Positions 43,985-55,760 of a stretch of DNA of 64,000 bases are shown piece after piece (position 1 is the stretch's first letter; every line of letters begins with the position of its first letter). Under the pieces are notes generated by a model. That model saw nothing but the letters and a program-made list of their open reading frames with translations, had not been told where the DNA came from and ran no database searches. Location: positions 29,931,359 through 29,995,358 of the forward strand of contig NC_092694.1 in NCBI RefSeq assembly GCF_964275005.1. The letters run 5' to 3'. Source of the DNA: Diadema setosum (lineage: Eukaryota; Echinodermata; Echinoidea; Diadematoida; Diadematidae). A program made the position numbers and the translations under genes.

Positions 43985-46198
43985 TTAACAGTTTCGGTCA
44001 AGTGCGTTTTTAAAGCTTACAAACGTTGGTTTTTGTTTCAACTCCAATGGTAACTTATTCCAATGCATTGATCCAGAATATGTCAAACTTTTATGTTTGA
44101 AACAAGTCTTAATCAAAGGTAACACAAAATTTAACGATGAATTCCTTACGTTATAGCTGAAAACTTGAAGTTGAAACATATCAAGCAAATATTTCGGACA
44201 AAACTTGTGTGCAATTTTATACATAATTTGTAGGGTATGTTTATGTCGCCTCTTATCCAGTTTATCGATGGGGAGTGCTGTGTATAATAAGTCAGTTGGG
44301 AACCTAGCTTGTACGTTCAGTACTGCACGCAGTGATCTATTTTGAAGAATTTGGAGTCTTTGAATATGAGATTTCTTTATATTCCTCCACACAACATCAC
44401 AATAATCTAATTTACTTTGAATAATTGATTTATAGAACAAAATGGCTATATCATCAGAAATAAAAGACCGAATTCGTTTCAACAAGTACAAATTTTTCAC
44501 TGTACTTTTACACAAATAATCAATATGTTCATTCCAGTCAAGTGATTGGTCTACATAAACGCCAAGATATTTACAACAAGAAACCTGTTTAATGGTTGTG
44601 TTGTTAATTACTATATTGATATGTTGCTTTTTAACTCGCTTATGTGAACCAATTATCATAGCTTCACATTTATTGGAATTTAGAACTAAATGATTACACT
44701 TCAGCCATTTAGATACATATTCCAAATCGGTATTAAGTTTGGCTTCAATCTGACTGATTCTCTCTCCAGAAAAATAAATACATGTGTCATCCGCGTACAA
44801 CGCAACAGATGAATGCTGCAAACAATTGGGTAGGTCGTTAATGTAGATCATAAACAAAAGAGGACCGAGATTGGACCCCTGTGGGACGCCACACATTACA
44901 TTCAAAGGCTGGGATCTAACTGCATTGACTTCAGTGTACTGAAAGCGACCACTCAAATAATCCCCAAACCATTCACAGGCGAGAGGACCCATACCAATCA
45001 AGCGCAGTTTGTCAAGAAGAACAGAGTGATGGACTGTATCAAACGCTTTTCGCAGGTCAATAGTAACCATGCAAACGAGTTTCCCTGTGTCCATAGAACT
45101 TAACCAGTCTTCCGTTACTTTTAGGAGGGTGGTCTGAGTGGAGTGTAGAGAACGAAAACCAGACTGGTTTACATTGATAATATCAGCAGCTTTCAAATAA
45201 ACATGAACTTGATTGTACACAATTTTCTCTAATATCTTAGCGCAAAGAGGTAATATAGATATCGGTCTATAGTTATTCATATCAGTCTTTTTACCACTCT
45301 TCAAAACGGGTGTAATTCTGGAACATTTCAGTTTCACTGGCACCTTCCCTGTTCGAATGGACAGATTGAACATTTGGGTCAAAGGAATCGCAATATATTT
45401 AGAAATAGGTTTCAACAAAAACAATGGTAAATTATCACTTCCACAAGACTTTTTATCTGGTAATACGTCTATTACGTCGATTACATCTCTTTCCGAGATC
45501 GAGTGAAATTCAAACGTATTGTCACGTGCTCTTATGAACTGTCTGTATTGTGTGCTATCATCACACTCCACACTTTTTTGTATGGACTCACCGATTTCAG
45601 TAAAGAATGAATTAAAACAGTCTGCTATTTCTCTTTTGTCACTTATAATTCCATTCTCGTTTTCTATAGACATAATATTTTCTTTCCGACTTTTGGATGG
45701 CATGAGATGTTTCAACGATTTCCAAATTGCACTGGAATTACTAATATTCGATTTTACTGTATTACTAACAAATTCAGTTTTGGCCTTTCTCACTTCCTTT
45801 GTGACGAGATTCCTTAGTTTCCGATATTCAAACCAATCACATTCTTGCTTAGATTTTATTGCTTTTTTCTTTTGTACATTTCTTGTGCGAATCAATTCCA
45901 GTATATTGGCAGTCATCCATGGCGAGTTTTTCTTTTTAACTCTTTGTTTCTTTAATGGTGCATGTTTATCAATGACTTTCATTAAACTTTCCTCAAACGA
46001 GCGATATACATCATCAACATTTGTCATAGTTGTGATATCACTCCAAATTATTTTACTCACATCATCGACAAATTCTGTCATATTTACTTTATTAATATTA
46101 CGCATTTCTCTGTACCTGTGACAATTTCCTTGTAATCCAGGCGATTTATTTCCCCATGTACAGTATATCAAAAAATGATCGCTGAGAGAAATGGGCAA
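43985..46198 (-). CDS. LINE B reverse transcriptase ORF, open over 737 codons
   Basis: The frame opens just before the endonuclease closing motif SDHF (residues 6-9), so most of the endonuclease is lost by truncation and a frameshift. It continues through a linker (SPWMTANIL) to the RT: NYRPISILP (309-317), TIDLRKAFDTVHHSVLLDKL (389-398 core), CGVPQGSNLGPLLF (436-449) and YADD (468-471), then KYLGVYVDQSLDW and a C-terminal LTYSGSMHWNKLP. RT motifs are complete, but without endonuclease it cannot nick targets on its own. The long undamaged frame suggests a young insertion, younger than LINE A that it splits. The stop is TAA near 43985. Confidence 0.88.
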   Translation of the reverse strand: MPISLSDHFLIYCTWGNKSPGLQGNCHRYREMRNINKVNMTEFVDDVSKIIWSDITTMTNVDDVYRSFEESLMKVIDKHAPLKKQRVKKKNSPWMTANILELIRTRNVQKKKAIKSKQECDWFEYRKLRNLVTKEVRKAKTEFVSNTVKSNISNSSAIWKSLKHLMPSKSRKENIMSIENENGIISDKREIADCFNSFFTEIGESIQKSVECDDSTQYRQFIRARDNTFEFHSISERDVIDVIDVLPDKKSCGSDNLPLFLLKPISKYIAIPLTQMFNLSIRTGKVPVKLKCSRITPVLKSGKKTDMNNYRPISILPLCAKILEKIVYNQVHVYLKAADIINVNQSGFRSLHSTQTTLLKVTEDWLSSMDTGKLVCMVTIDLRKAFDTVHHSVLLDKLRLIGMGPLACEWFGDYLSGRFQYTEVNAVRSQPLNVMCGVPQGSNLGPLLFMIYINDLPNCLQHSSVALYADDTCIYFSGERISQIEAKLNTDLEYVSKWLKCNHLVLNSNKCEAMIIGSHKRVKKQHINIVINNTTIKQVSCCKYLGVYVDQSLDWNEHIDYLCKSTVKNLYLLKRIRSFISDDIAILFYKSIIQSKLDYCDVVWRNIKKSHIQRLQILQNRSLRAVLNVQARFPTDLLYTALPIDKLDKRRHKHTLQIMYKIAHKFCPKYLLDMFQLQVFSYNVRNSSLNFVLPLIKTCFKHKSLTYSGSMHWNKLPLELKQKPTFVSFKNALDRNC

Positions 46199-46291
46199 AA
46201 CACCAGACTGAACAATTTTTTTCAGACTTATTGGTGATAACCAAATCTACAATCGAAGAAGTTGTTTGTGTTGTTTGAAGTTGTTGTCAAA

Positions 46292-46650
46292 AGAGAAATA
46301 GGACGATAATTACTTACATCTTGTTTATTACCTTTTTTTATAAACCGGAACAACTTTAGCAATTTTCATTTGACTAGGCACTACGCCAGTAACAAGAGAC
46401 AAATTCAATATATATGTTAAAGGAGACAATATTGCGGATATAATATTTTTCAGTAAAAAAAAATCGTAATACCATCATGTCCAGCACCCTTTTTTGCTTT
46501 TAACTTAAGAACTAATCCCTCACCTCGTATTCTTGGATGGGAGTAAAAAACACAGATTGAGGATTTGGATCAGTTAAAAAATAATGAAATTCTTTATCTG
46601 TTACTGGGATATTACTAGCAAGACTGGGGCCTAAATCAACAAAAATTCAT
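46292..46650 (-). pseudogene. LINE A, upstream part (linker to RT motif 2)
   Basis: Across frame changes: ANIPVTDKEFHYFLTDPNPQ-like text (DKEFHYFLTDPNPQSVFF), then KKGAGHDGI, LTYILNLSLVTGVVPSQMK, KIAKVVPVYKK and DVSNYRPISLL. It stops exactly at the codons that resume at 43524, so the two LINE A parts were one gene before LINE B entered. Confidence 0.85.
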
Positions 46651-46689
46651 TAAACGCATTAGCAACATGATTAAACGCATTAGCAACAT

Positions 46690-46739
46690 GTTGCTGCAAT
46701 CACTCAACCCACATGTCTATGAAGGTGGACTTATCCTAT
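46690..46739 (-). mobile_element. MITE M3, right end
   Basis: CAACCCACATGTCTATGAAG and GGTGGACTTATCCT are the complement of 42075-42130. A direct duplication (ATTAAACGCATTAGCAACATG) lies just before it at about 46653-46690, at the 5' border of LINE A. Confidence 0.75.
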
Positions 46740-46740
46740 A

Positions 46741-47150
46741 AGCAGCGTATTAAGAATTCAGTATGGAACGGGTTAAATGAATCCCACAAGAATTGGAACA
46801 ATAATCCCTAAGCATTCCCACTGATTCACACTGATCAGTTACTAGCCACCCCCTTTAAATTGATTAAACTGATTAACATCTTTGCATTGGTTGTTTCTTT
46901 ACCTAACTCACATTTTAGAACATTTTTGAAGCACTAAGCGTGGGTTTTGGTTTCGTCTACAAATGGTAAATAATGCCTTTAAATTCCATTTCTATTTACG
47001 ATTATCTGTATGGTCGGTTTTGCTTGTTCGATAGCTGTGTGTGTACAGTGTTGGCATGTTCAGTTGTGTGACTGGTGAATGTCTGGTGGAGACTGCTTTG
47101 AAGTCTTGACGGGTAGCGGCTGGTCGGCTGTGGAAGAGAGGGGAAAAGAT
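46741..47150 (-). repeat. Element R, right arm, uninterrupted
   Basis: Matches, in inverted orientation, 36481-36757 plus 41760-41828 plus 42019-42070. It keeps single TTAA sites at 46773-46776 and 46855-46858 where the left arm carries M4 and Q. Confidence 0.85.
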
Positions 47151-47210
47151 GTTGTTGATGTGCAATACCAAGAGAAGAATGCCGCCACGCTAATTACCTT
47201 CTTTATGTTG

Positions 47211-48690
47211 GGTTCACATAGGAGTATACTATTCGGGTATACGGTGCACGTTTTTGAGTGCACTCGAATAGCTTGAATCGAACAGTAGGATTTCCTAATA
47301 GGGCTCACACCTGTAAATAACATGGGATGTCCCAGACCCCTTCACAAATTCGTACCAAAAATAGCAAAATAAATGAAGAAAAAAATAATTAAAATTCATT
47401 AATGCAGTTTGGCATAAAACTGAATAGCTGTAGATATTGAGTATGAATTCCTCTACAAACTGCATATTGGTTGGAAGATGAAAGCTTTTCTGATGGAATT
47501 TAAGGGGACTATATTTCATTGGCTGCATGTACAGAAAATAGATGATTTTTTGAGTGAAAAGAACTCGTAGTCTGGCTTTGCGGACCCTTGGACAGAGTTT
47601 GAGCCGAAGAACCTGCCTTGGAAATTTGATGGATGAAAGGGTATATCTCACTTATTCAGGTTAGTGAAGATGAAATACCTCATTTCTCCTAGCTATTTTA
47701 CAGAATTTTTTTGAAATTTGAATTTTAACACACGTCTCTATGGGGAATTATTTACCCATTTGAACCCTATACCGTGTCATATAAGAGGGCGCTATTCGAA
47801 AATGCCGTGTAGCTGCGTATCGTATAGGGTACTGGGAATCGTTTTTTTTTTTTTTTTTTTTTTTTCAATTTTCGTGCAGAGTATACCATCCTGTTCGGGT
47901 GTGGCAGCTGGTGTTCTGAATGTGTGCTTTGGTCAGATAAGGTAAGTTACAAATATAGGATTTCATGGTACTCATTTTATTGGAATATTGAATTAATTAC
48001 TTAATTATTCTTATATAATAAGTTGAAAATAATGCGGAAATAGATTTAATCCAAGAAAATATCGTTTATGAAATAATTTCTTTATATTTCACTTTTGATA
48101 TGAGGTCACAGAGCTGGGATGGGGGAGTAGAATTAAGCTACCCCTCCTCCCCCCCCCCCCCCCCCCACAGACACACCATAAAAACTGACGTCATCAAATA
48201 AAAAATAGGAATAACTGATCATATCAATTAGGCTGATACATGTTTGAAATGACACTTGGAAACATAAGTACAGAATGTCCAATCACATTCCCCCTTCCCC
48301 TACCCCCCCCCGAAAAAAAAAATAGTTGTTAATTATAAAACATTATATGGCCCATCTCGATCGATTGGCTGAACTAACCCCATTAAAAAAAAAAAAAAAA
48401 AAATCATTAAAAGTTGTATGTAAAAGTTCAATAATCTGCCCCAGAGGTGATTTCTCTGCTTTAAGTTAGTCTAAAACAAGTTTATTTTTGAACATCAAAA
48501 AGTTATGTAGAAAAAAAGTTTTCTTTTCTTTTTTACAGAAATTAACTTCAGGTAGGCGCCAAAAGAATATTAAAGTAGGACAAGCGTGCTACCTTATGTG
48601 ACCCGCCATGCCCGTATAGCGTATAGCGAATAGCAAATAGCGAATAGCGAATACAGTATACCATATACCGTATATTTCTATGTGAACCCA
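47211..48690. mobile_element. 1.5-kb element with GGGTTCACATAG inverted ends
   Basis: Left end TTGGGTTCACATAGGAGTAT, right end CTATGTGAACCCAG. Just inside both ends are TATACGG/ATACCGTATA motifs, and the right side has six AGCGAATAGC-type units (48615-48660). CTTTATG and CCTTATG flank it and may be an imperfect target duplication. Interior T-, C- and A-runs; no gene recognised. An independent check of copy number would decide whether this is one element. Confidence 0.5.
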
Positions 48691-48726
48691 GCCTTATGGA
48701 ACATTTAAAACCGTTGCTGATGAAAA

Positions 48727-48776
48727 AAACGAAGAAGAAGAAGAAGAAGAAGAAGAAGAAGAAGAAGGAGAAGAAG
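48727..48776. repeat. (GAA)n microsatellite
   Basis: About 15 GAA/AAG triplets. Confidence 0.95.
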
Positions 48777-49543
48777 ACACCATTACATTCTAGGTTCTAA
48801 AACATAAGTAACAACAACAATAAGTATTGTATCCCCTAGACGTGTACGCCGTATATTCGAACCAATGATCTCCTGCTTCGAAAATGTGACGGTTATCTAA
48901 CATGCCTACAACTATAATGTAACCAATGAGATACAAGACTAGCCAAATACCTCGTTGATCTGACCCCTCACATTCCTCTCCCAGCAAACAACATATCCCA
49001 AGCAAACCTACGACGAACTTTCTGATCGACATCCGGGTACATCCGGGTACTTGCGATAGAAACAGTTTAGATCTATGAAGCAGACCCGTTGGAAGCTCTG
49101 TCATGGCTGTGGAAGGCTATAAAGCTCAGTGCTCCGCGGGCTCTTGCCAAATTTAGGCTCGCGACTTCAACCTATCAAAAATGATTAAGGATTCATTAGG
49201 CCTAAGTGAGGTTTATGAAGGTAATTATGACTAGAAAAGCAAATTCAATACATGGAATCCAGACGGCATACGTTAGTTTTTGCTATGTCGGGCAAGCCTC
49301 GGGCAAGCTTTCACGTTGTCGACAAGAACCACTGTCAGGAAGGCATGAATAGAATATTATGAATATGCAAGTAAACCGATAGATTGATCAGGTTGTTCTC
49401 TTTGGGCCACTTTCCCAAAATCTTGATGTTAATTTCTGACCAGGTCACAGATACTATTATTAGATATGTGGAAGAACGAACGATAGTAACAGGATTTTTC
49501 AGCTTCCAGCACACTTGACTACAGGTGTAATCATCGATATGAC
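48777..49543. other. Unassigned stretch with one possible small frame
   Basis: A minus-strand frame at 48790-49104 encodes 104 residues with two hydrophobic segments (FVVGLLGICCLL and WLVLYLIGYIIVVGML). It has no recognised domain, homologue or splice evidence, so I do not call it a gene. Confidence 0.35.
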
Positions 49544-49861
49544 CGGGTCCCCGTGTTTCATAAAAGTGTTCGTAAAGTTACGCACGAATTTACGAACGAC
49601 TTAAATATGGCAAGCCAAATGGGTTTCCTAATCATTGTTAATTTCAGTAGCTTAAGGTGAAATTTGATGATTATTCTGATATGTTAACACACGTGTTTAG
49701 TTGAGAATGCATTTTGCCGCAATATAGATGAAATATTGACATACAGCTGCACTTTGTTAAAAGGTTAAGGAAAAAAATGCACGCATTTTGTTGCTTCATA
49801 TTACAGTCGTTCGTAAAGTCATGGGTGACTTTACAAACACCTTTGTGAAACGGGATCCGGG
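49544..49861. mobile_element. MITE M6 with CCGGGTCCCCGTTTCA-type ends
   Basis: Left end CCGGGTCCCCGTGTTTCATA with GTGTTCGTAAAGT; the right end read inwards is CCGGATCCCGTTTCACAAAG with GTGTTTGTAAAGT. Total about 318 bp, AT-rich centre, and inner inverted ACGAACGACT motifs. No coding capacity. Confidence 0.8.
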
Positions 49862-49905
49862 TGTCTTTCAATATACTGCACGCTGCAATACACGATTAAA
49901 TAAAC

Positions 49906-50319
49906 TTAAAGAGATGGTATGCAGTTTTGGATGAGATGGGGGATTCAGCTTTTGACTTCTTTTTTTTTTTTGCGAGATGATTAGAAACTACTTATGAAAT
50001 ATAAAAGAGCATATAATTCTAAGAGGAATTCAAAGTTAATTTAATGAAAATCGGTTTTGAAATGGCTGAGATATGATAAAAAACCCAAAGTAAAACAAAC
50101 CCCATCCTGATAAAAGGTTGGTACAGCCTTTTATTAAGACCCCCTTTGTTTTTGGAGAGCTCAGTCATTTTATCTCACCCAATTTTCATAAAATATATTT
50201 TGAATTCCTCTTTCGAATTACATCTCTTCTATATTTCATGACAGGTTTCTCATTATCACCCAAAATAAGTTGGAAACCTGAAATTAGGTCTCAACTAAAC
50301 CTGTATGCCATCCCTTTAA
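49906..50319. mobile_element. MITE M2, full copy with TTAA ends
   Basis: Starts TTAAAGAGATGGTATGC and ends GCCATCCCTTTAA. The two halves form a long imperfect hairpin (AGAGGAATTCAAAGTTAAT against ATATATTTTGAATTCCTCT), turning near AAGGTTGGTACAGCCTT. Confidence 0.82.
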
Positions 50320-52610
50320 ATGCCTCCGAAGAATGATATACATTGTACAATAGTGGGGGAAGAGGCGGGATCCATACGAGAAAAATCAAATTCATATTAT
50401 ACGAGAAATATGTCGAAAATGAATCACACGCACGTGTATCAGTGTGCATGAAGTAGAGAACACAATGCAACTGTCAAGGTTTTTTTTTTCCATTTTTGTC
50501 AAAAGGAAATTAATGTCACGTTGGTGTTTCGTTTTGCTTTGTTTGTTTGTTTGTTTGTTTGTTTTTTTGGTGAATGAATAATGCACTTAGAAACTGTTTT
50601 TTTTTTTGTACCAAATACTGCATAAGCGTTGCTTTTATTATATCATTATCAAACGAAATAAGTTATGATGTCAGAAAAAAGAAATACCAGAAACATCTTA
50701 TATCTATTTATACGCAACTTGATATTATAGCGATTACAATGGTGAAATTACCATACACGTATTGAAATAATATAATGAGGGCTCTACGATAAAGATTTAC
50801 ATTTAAAATTGGTTATTGATGTGTCGCAGGCATATGAAATCAATTAAAAAAAAGCGACAAACATGTGAATGGAGATCGGGGAGGGGTTATAGCAGAAGTA
50901 TTCTTGAGGAATTCGGTTGGGTCTTCTGGTAACTTCTCACGCATTCAGATATTCATGAACTAAACATTTTCAAACATATCACTTGCAACCGTTGTAATCA
51001 TGTCTTGTGAATGGAAAATACGTGATCACGTGTGTATAAAAACGAACGGAAAACAGCATGCATAAAACAAAGACGAGTCTTCTGTGGAAAGCACACCGTT
51101 AATTTCATTAATCATGCGTTCCGCTCAGTCATGCGTCCAAAAATCGCAATTTCTTCCACCAACTGAATCGTGTTTGTAATAAATACATAAATAAAGGGGA
51201 CCGAAATACAGTAACATATTAGGAAAAGTCACTACAACTACTATATCAGTAGCGTGATCAGACAAGCATTATAAGAGTAGAGTAAAAAAAAAAATGTCTG
51301 GTGATTACAAATGTTTAACACAACATTTTAATTCGTGCTACTGATCCTTGTAATTATTATTATTATAAAGTTCTGCGGTTGAGGGTTAGGGGACTTTACA
51401 AAGATTTTGCCCAAATTTTCTTTGAGATGATAACGTTAAACACCTATCTATTTTAGAGCCATTCTTATCTGTTATGATGGAAGGCGTCGTTTGATAGGTA
51501 ATATCCACATTGTAATAATTCAAACTCCTATATTGAAAAAAAAAAAGAAGAGAGAATTGATTAAACAGATGCACCGTTCATGGCTAAACTAAAAAGTAAG
51601 CTCAAATACAATGTACGAGCACTAGTGGGACAGTTAAGAGTTCAGTGAAAGGAATATATATATAAACAGGACAAAACAAACGTATCACTTAAATACACCC
51701 GTAAAAGCTCGTGTATGAGTGTAAGATGGATGTTGTGTTAAAGGCATAACAATATTGAACAACGGAGAACGTTACGAATATTATGTTTCCCTACTTACTA
51801 TGTATACAAATCTAATTTCATAAACGTGATGTAGGCTGCTTCAAAAAATGAAAGAAGAAAATACACCGTTCAAAACTAACTGATTTCGTACTTCAAATTT
51901 CAAACCTTACAATATAGATCGTAGAAATTCACGCGCATATGTATTCGTCGTTTAAATCGTAATGTTTTTGTGACGTCATTGCGAGTACATTCTGTACAGG
52001 TCCCGATAACCTCAAAGCACCGAGGGTGAAATTCGTTGCACGGCTCGTACTTTGATGAACTAACATTAAATTCTCCACTGACCAACGAAAGACAATGTAC
52101 TCAATTAATTCCATGATGTAAAAGATCATTATAATATTATATATACATTTTAATTGGCATAAACATCAGTGAGTGCAAGAAGATAGCAAAAGGGGAAAAA
52201 GCTCGTTATGAATATGAGACATCTGGCCGATCTTTTGGTCTGGGGTTTTGCTTTGTTTTGTTTTGTTTCATTTTGTTTTATTTTCTTTTGTCTTGTCTTT
52301 TGTTTGTCTGGGCTTCCTGTATAATCAGGGTTAAAACTCACGTACAATGTACCTTCACCTAAAAGCAAATAACCGCAAATACATATCACTACGTTTCATT
52401 TGCTTTCAATATTGTAGCAGCTTAAAAGATGCATCTTCAATATAAACAGGTATATCAACTAGCGCACAATGGAATTTGGTGGAAACATTATACAAATATT
52501 TGTAAGTTAAAAAAAAAGCCAATTCGCAAGGCGATCTGTTGACTTTACAGACATGCATTATACTTTGCGACCCCATCTTTATACGGAAGTCTAGCGATGC
52601 ATGAAGGTTA
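50320..52610. other. 2.3-kb stretch without recognised genes
   Basis: Contains (GTTT)n near 50540-50570 and a TTTTGTTTTG-rich stretch at 52240-52310. No splice-supported exon or terminal repeat was seen. Confidence 0.45.
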
Positions 52611-53237
52611 TTAAAGGGGTGGTATATGGTGGAGACGAGGATTGAGCTTTTAACCTTTTGCAAGATACTAAAAAAAAATGCTAAAGAGCATACCATTCTA
52701 AAAGGAATTCGAAGTTTATTTGATGAAAATCAGTTTTGACATGACTGAGATATCATAGAAAAGTAAAACAAAGCGATCCTAATAAAAAAAGGGTCACACA
52801 TTCATTTTATCGCTTTGTTTTGGATATCTCGGCCATTTCATAACGAATTTTCATCAAATAAACTTTGAATTCCTTTTGGAATTTATGCTCTTTCATACGT
52901 CATGAGAAGTATCTTATTATCTCATCTAAAAAGTTGAAGAGTTTGTTCGCAAAAACCGATAAGTCCATTTTTGAAGATTTTGAAGTAGCGAACGGTCTCT
53001 GTCATAAAGTACAAATTAATACCTTTTAAATGATATATTGGTCACTACTTATAAAGGTACATTTTTGAAGTTATGGTCAAAAGAAGCAAAAATTTTCTTA
53101 TTATTCTCTTTATTTTTCGTTACCTTTAATCGCAAATATCTCCATTTGGCAAATATGGACTTATCGGTTTTTGCGAACAAACTCGTCAGTTAGAAACCTG
53201 AAGCCAGGTCTCAAACGAAACTTTACCATCCCTTTAA
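52611..53237. mobile_element. MITE M2, copy interrupted by M1
   Basis: Starts TTAAAGGGGTGGTATATGG and ends ACCATCCCTTTAA at 53237. The hairpin halves pair around 52800 (AAGCGATCCTAATAA with its complement-like CATTTTATCGCTTTG). M1 copy 2 sits in its right half. Its terminal TTAA (53234-53237) is also the left TTAA of element S. Confidence 0.82.
52939..53184. mobile_element. MITE M1, copy 2, inside MITE M2
   Basis: GAGTTTGTTCGCAAAAACCG and CGGTTTTTGCGAACAAACTC form the ends. The body is the reverse complement of 40070-40308 with few differences. It splits the M2 phrase AAAAGTTG/GAAACCTG. Confidence 0.9.
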
Positions 53238-53501
53238 AGGTACTAGCCCACATTTGCAAACCCACGAAAATCAAAACTGCATAAAACATGTCCAATATGA
53301 CTTCAAGTACAAGTTATAACAGTAACATACCTCACCTGTCGCTCTTTGTCTATACCATTCGATAAAAGAGAGAAAATCATCGTTTTAAAATCCATTTTCA
53401 AACCGGGTCAACCCGACCCAAAATCGAATTACGAGCGCGGGCTATAGCTACGTACATTGTACATGTAACACGTACGTGGACCGGAGCTAGCGAGCTGCGT
53501 T

Positions 53502-53697
53502 AAGCCCCAGTCACATAATACTCTGCGTCCGGCGTTACGTCCAAAAAAGTCATTTTTTCTGCGGACTCCCGCGGATCCTTTGCCGTCACCAGAAAATTTG
53601 TATAAAACATACGGGGGAAAAATGCGGGCGATACGATCAGATACGACCAGATGCGAATACTTGCGTCCACTTGCGGATATTCTTATGGATTGGCACA
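53502..53697. repeat. Short element A, first copy
   Basis: From TTAAGCCCCAGTCACATAAT to GGATTGGCACA. The same sequence, inverted, forms the centre of P at 56690-56890. It contains GCGGACTCCCGCGGATCC and GGACGCAAGTATTCGC-like text. Confidence 0.75.
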
Positions 53698-54936
53698 TTA
53701 TGCCCCAGTCACACAGTGCTTTACGATGGATTACGTCCGCCGCGGATAGCTACGAATGAGTGGACGCAGGGGGACGCAGCGTGGACGCAGGCATCCGCAG
53801 GGACGTATGTAGACGTAACTGTCCGTAACTCATCCGTAAAGAAACGCAAAATGACGTCGCCGAACCTGCGAAATTTTGAAATGTTCAAAATTTCGCCACG
53901 GACGCAAACTTACGCAAGTAACCGTAACCAATCGTAACTATCCGTAACTGAACGTAGCTACCCGTGGCTTGGACGCCGACCATCCGCAAAAAAATTTACC
54001 TTCCGTCCGTTTGCGTTCGCTGACGTCCACCGTAAGTATCCGAAATTAACCGCAAGTTAACGTATCACAACAGTTTCCTCCGCTTACGGATATTTACGGA
54101 CAGCTACAGATGTTGCGGACAATTACGTCCTTCGACGTTTTCCGTTTTCTGCTCGCATGGGAACACAGAGACTCGTGGGAAGGCACACTACTCCTGTTGC
54201 CAAGCTGCAGCGCCTTTACCTGAAGGAATACTACAACACAGTCGGAGCGGTGGAGAGGCAGAACTACATGGTCAAATTATGAAATTTCTCCCACATACTG
54301 GTCATTTTAAGTGGCACCCATATACCATGTATACTCATGACATCGGTTGACTCTTGGTGCTGAACTTTTTTTCTTGTACTCTTCGAATTTACATTTTTCG
54401 AAAAAAGCAATATTTTGGGTAGGGGATGGGGTGATAGCATTTTATTCACTTTTCTGGCCGGGGAAGGTGTGGGACAGGGGCAACTATATAAAATTAGAAC
54501 GAATTTAGTATTTCTCTGTAGTCTTACCCATGCACTTTACGCTCCTTCGAATGTGTATTACATTTGTTTTTTGTGATAATAATAATAATAAAGGATATTT
54601 ATATTGCGCAGCTACTATAATAATATACTTTACTGCGCATTACAAAATGACATGCATACAAGAAATTCAAACAGAAAATACATTACATCAAAAGATGACT
54701 TGATATTGTATTTGGGTGTGGGAGGGGTGTTTGAAAGTTTTGATGTCTTTTTTTCTGTAAATTTGATAAGCATTGCTTTATTATAAATAACCCAGTAAGT
54801 CATGAATATCGCTGAACAACGACAGCGTAACCACAATTTGTCTATTCCATGACTTCAAGTAATATTTTCTCACTCTAATGTTTAACTTTTCGATCTATAC
54901 TGTATTTTATTTGTGGTATAGTGATGTTATAATTAT

Positions 54937-55259
54937 GTGACCCTGCACCACAAAACACACAAAAAGTCGCCACACATGAGAGCATATTCTGAAAGAGCAG
55001 ACTTTAAGCTTTAAAATGATGTATTACTCAAATCAATGGACTCTCCTAACCTATCTAAATATTGGAAAGAATGCACACACTCAGAAAAAGTGTAAACTGA
55101 GAAAAGAGGCTCTGAAGTACAGTGTCTATTCAAGCGCTTAATCTTTATCAAGCCGTGCTGGTTGTGCGATGAATGGGACAAAAAACAGGATGGAAACCAC
55201 CGGAGTAACAACAATGAGGGGATTATCAGATTAAACTGAAATTGATAATAATAATAATG

Positions 55260-55293
<34 letters not shown>

Positions 55294-55382
55294 TAATTAT
55301 AATAATGATAATAATATTGATAATAATACTAATGATAATAATAACAATAACAATAATAATAATAATAAAAGTAATAGTAATA

Positions 55383-55449
<67 letters not shown>

Positions 55450-55573
55450 TAAAGCCTTATTTACCCAGGGTAGCCAGGTCAAGATCGGCTCGGTTGACCC
55501 ATTTCACCTATTTTCAATCCTCAAACAAAATCAGTGTGTGCGACTTTTTGTTCGTTTTGTGATGCACGGTCAC
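54937..55573. mobile_element. MITE M5 with GTGACC...AAAAAGTCGC ends, in left arm of P
   Basis: Left GTGACCCTGCACCACAAAAC then ACAAAAAGTCGC; the right end inverted reads GTGACCGTGCATCACAAAAC then AACAAAAAGTCGC. It contains a long (TAA)n tract. The corresponding position in the right arm (about 57216-57236) lacks it. Confidence 0.82.
55242..55450. repeat. Long imperfect (TAA)n microsatellite
   Basis: About 210 bases of TAA with interspersed TGA and TAT triplets. Open frames here are pure repeat. Confidence 0.95.
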
Positions 55574-55760
55574 AATACATTCTTTACATTTATGACGTTT
55601 ATTCATATTTGAGTTGCACAAAAAAATTCAAACTTCAAGTTCAAAATTTCATAAATCTTTTATTATTGTAATGCAAATTAAAGGATTACGATTTTTTTTT
55701 CACAGCTTGTACCTAATACAATTTTAGTTTTCCCCAGTATACAATGCAAGACAGTCCGAA

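Larger units (their letters stand above)
43525..46291 (-). mobile_element. LINE B (CR1/L2-like), 5'-truncated, inserted in LINE A
   Basis: The 3' end has TCCGCACGGACCTGCGGAAG and a tail of AAATAAATGAATGAAATGAA-type repeats ending at 43527. The 5' end is in the endonuclease (SSIVDLVITN) near 46291. TGAC occurs at both junctions and once in the rejoined LINE A (PISLL/TAISK), giving a 4-bp or similar short duplication. Confidence 0.85.

Noticed and set aside
48790-49104. 104-codon minus-strand frame with two hydrophobic segments, possible membrane protein
   Set aside because: No homologue or splice evidence recognised; kept only as a remark.
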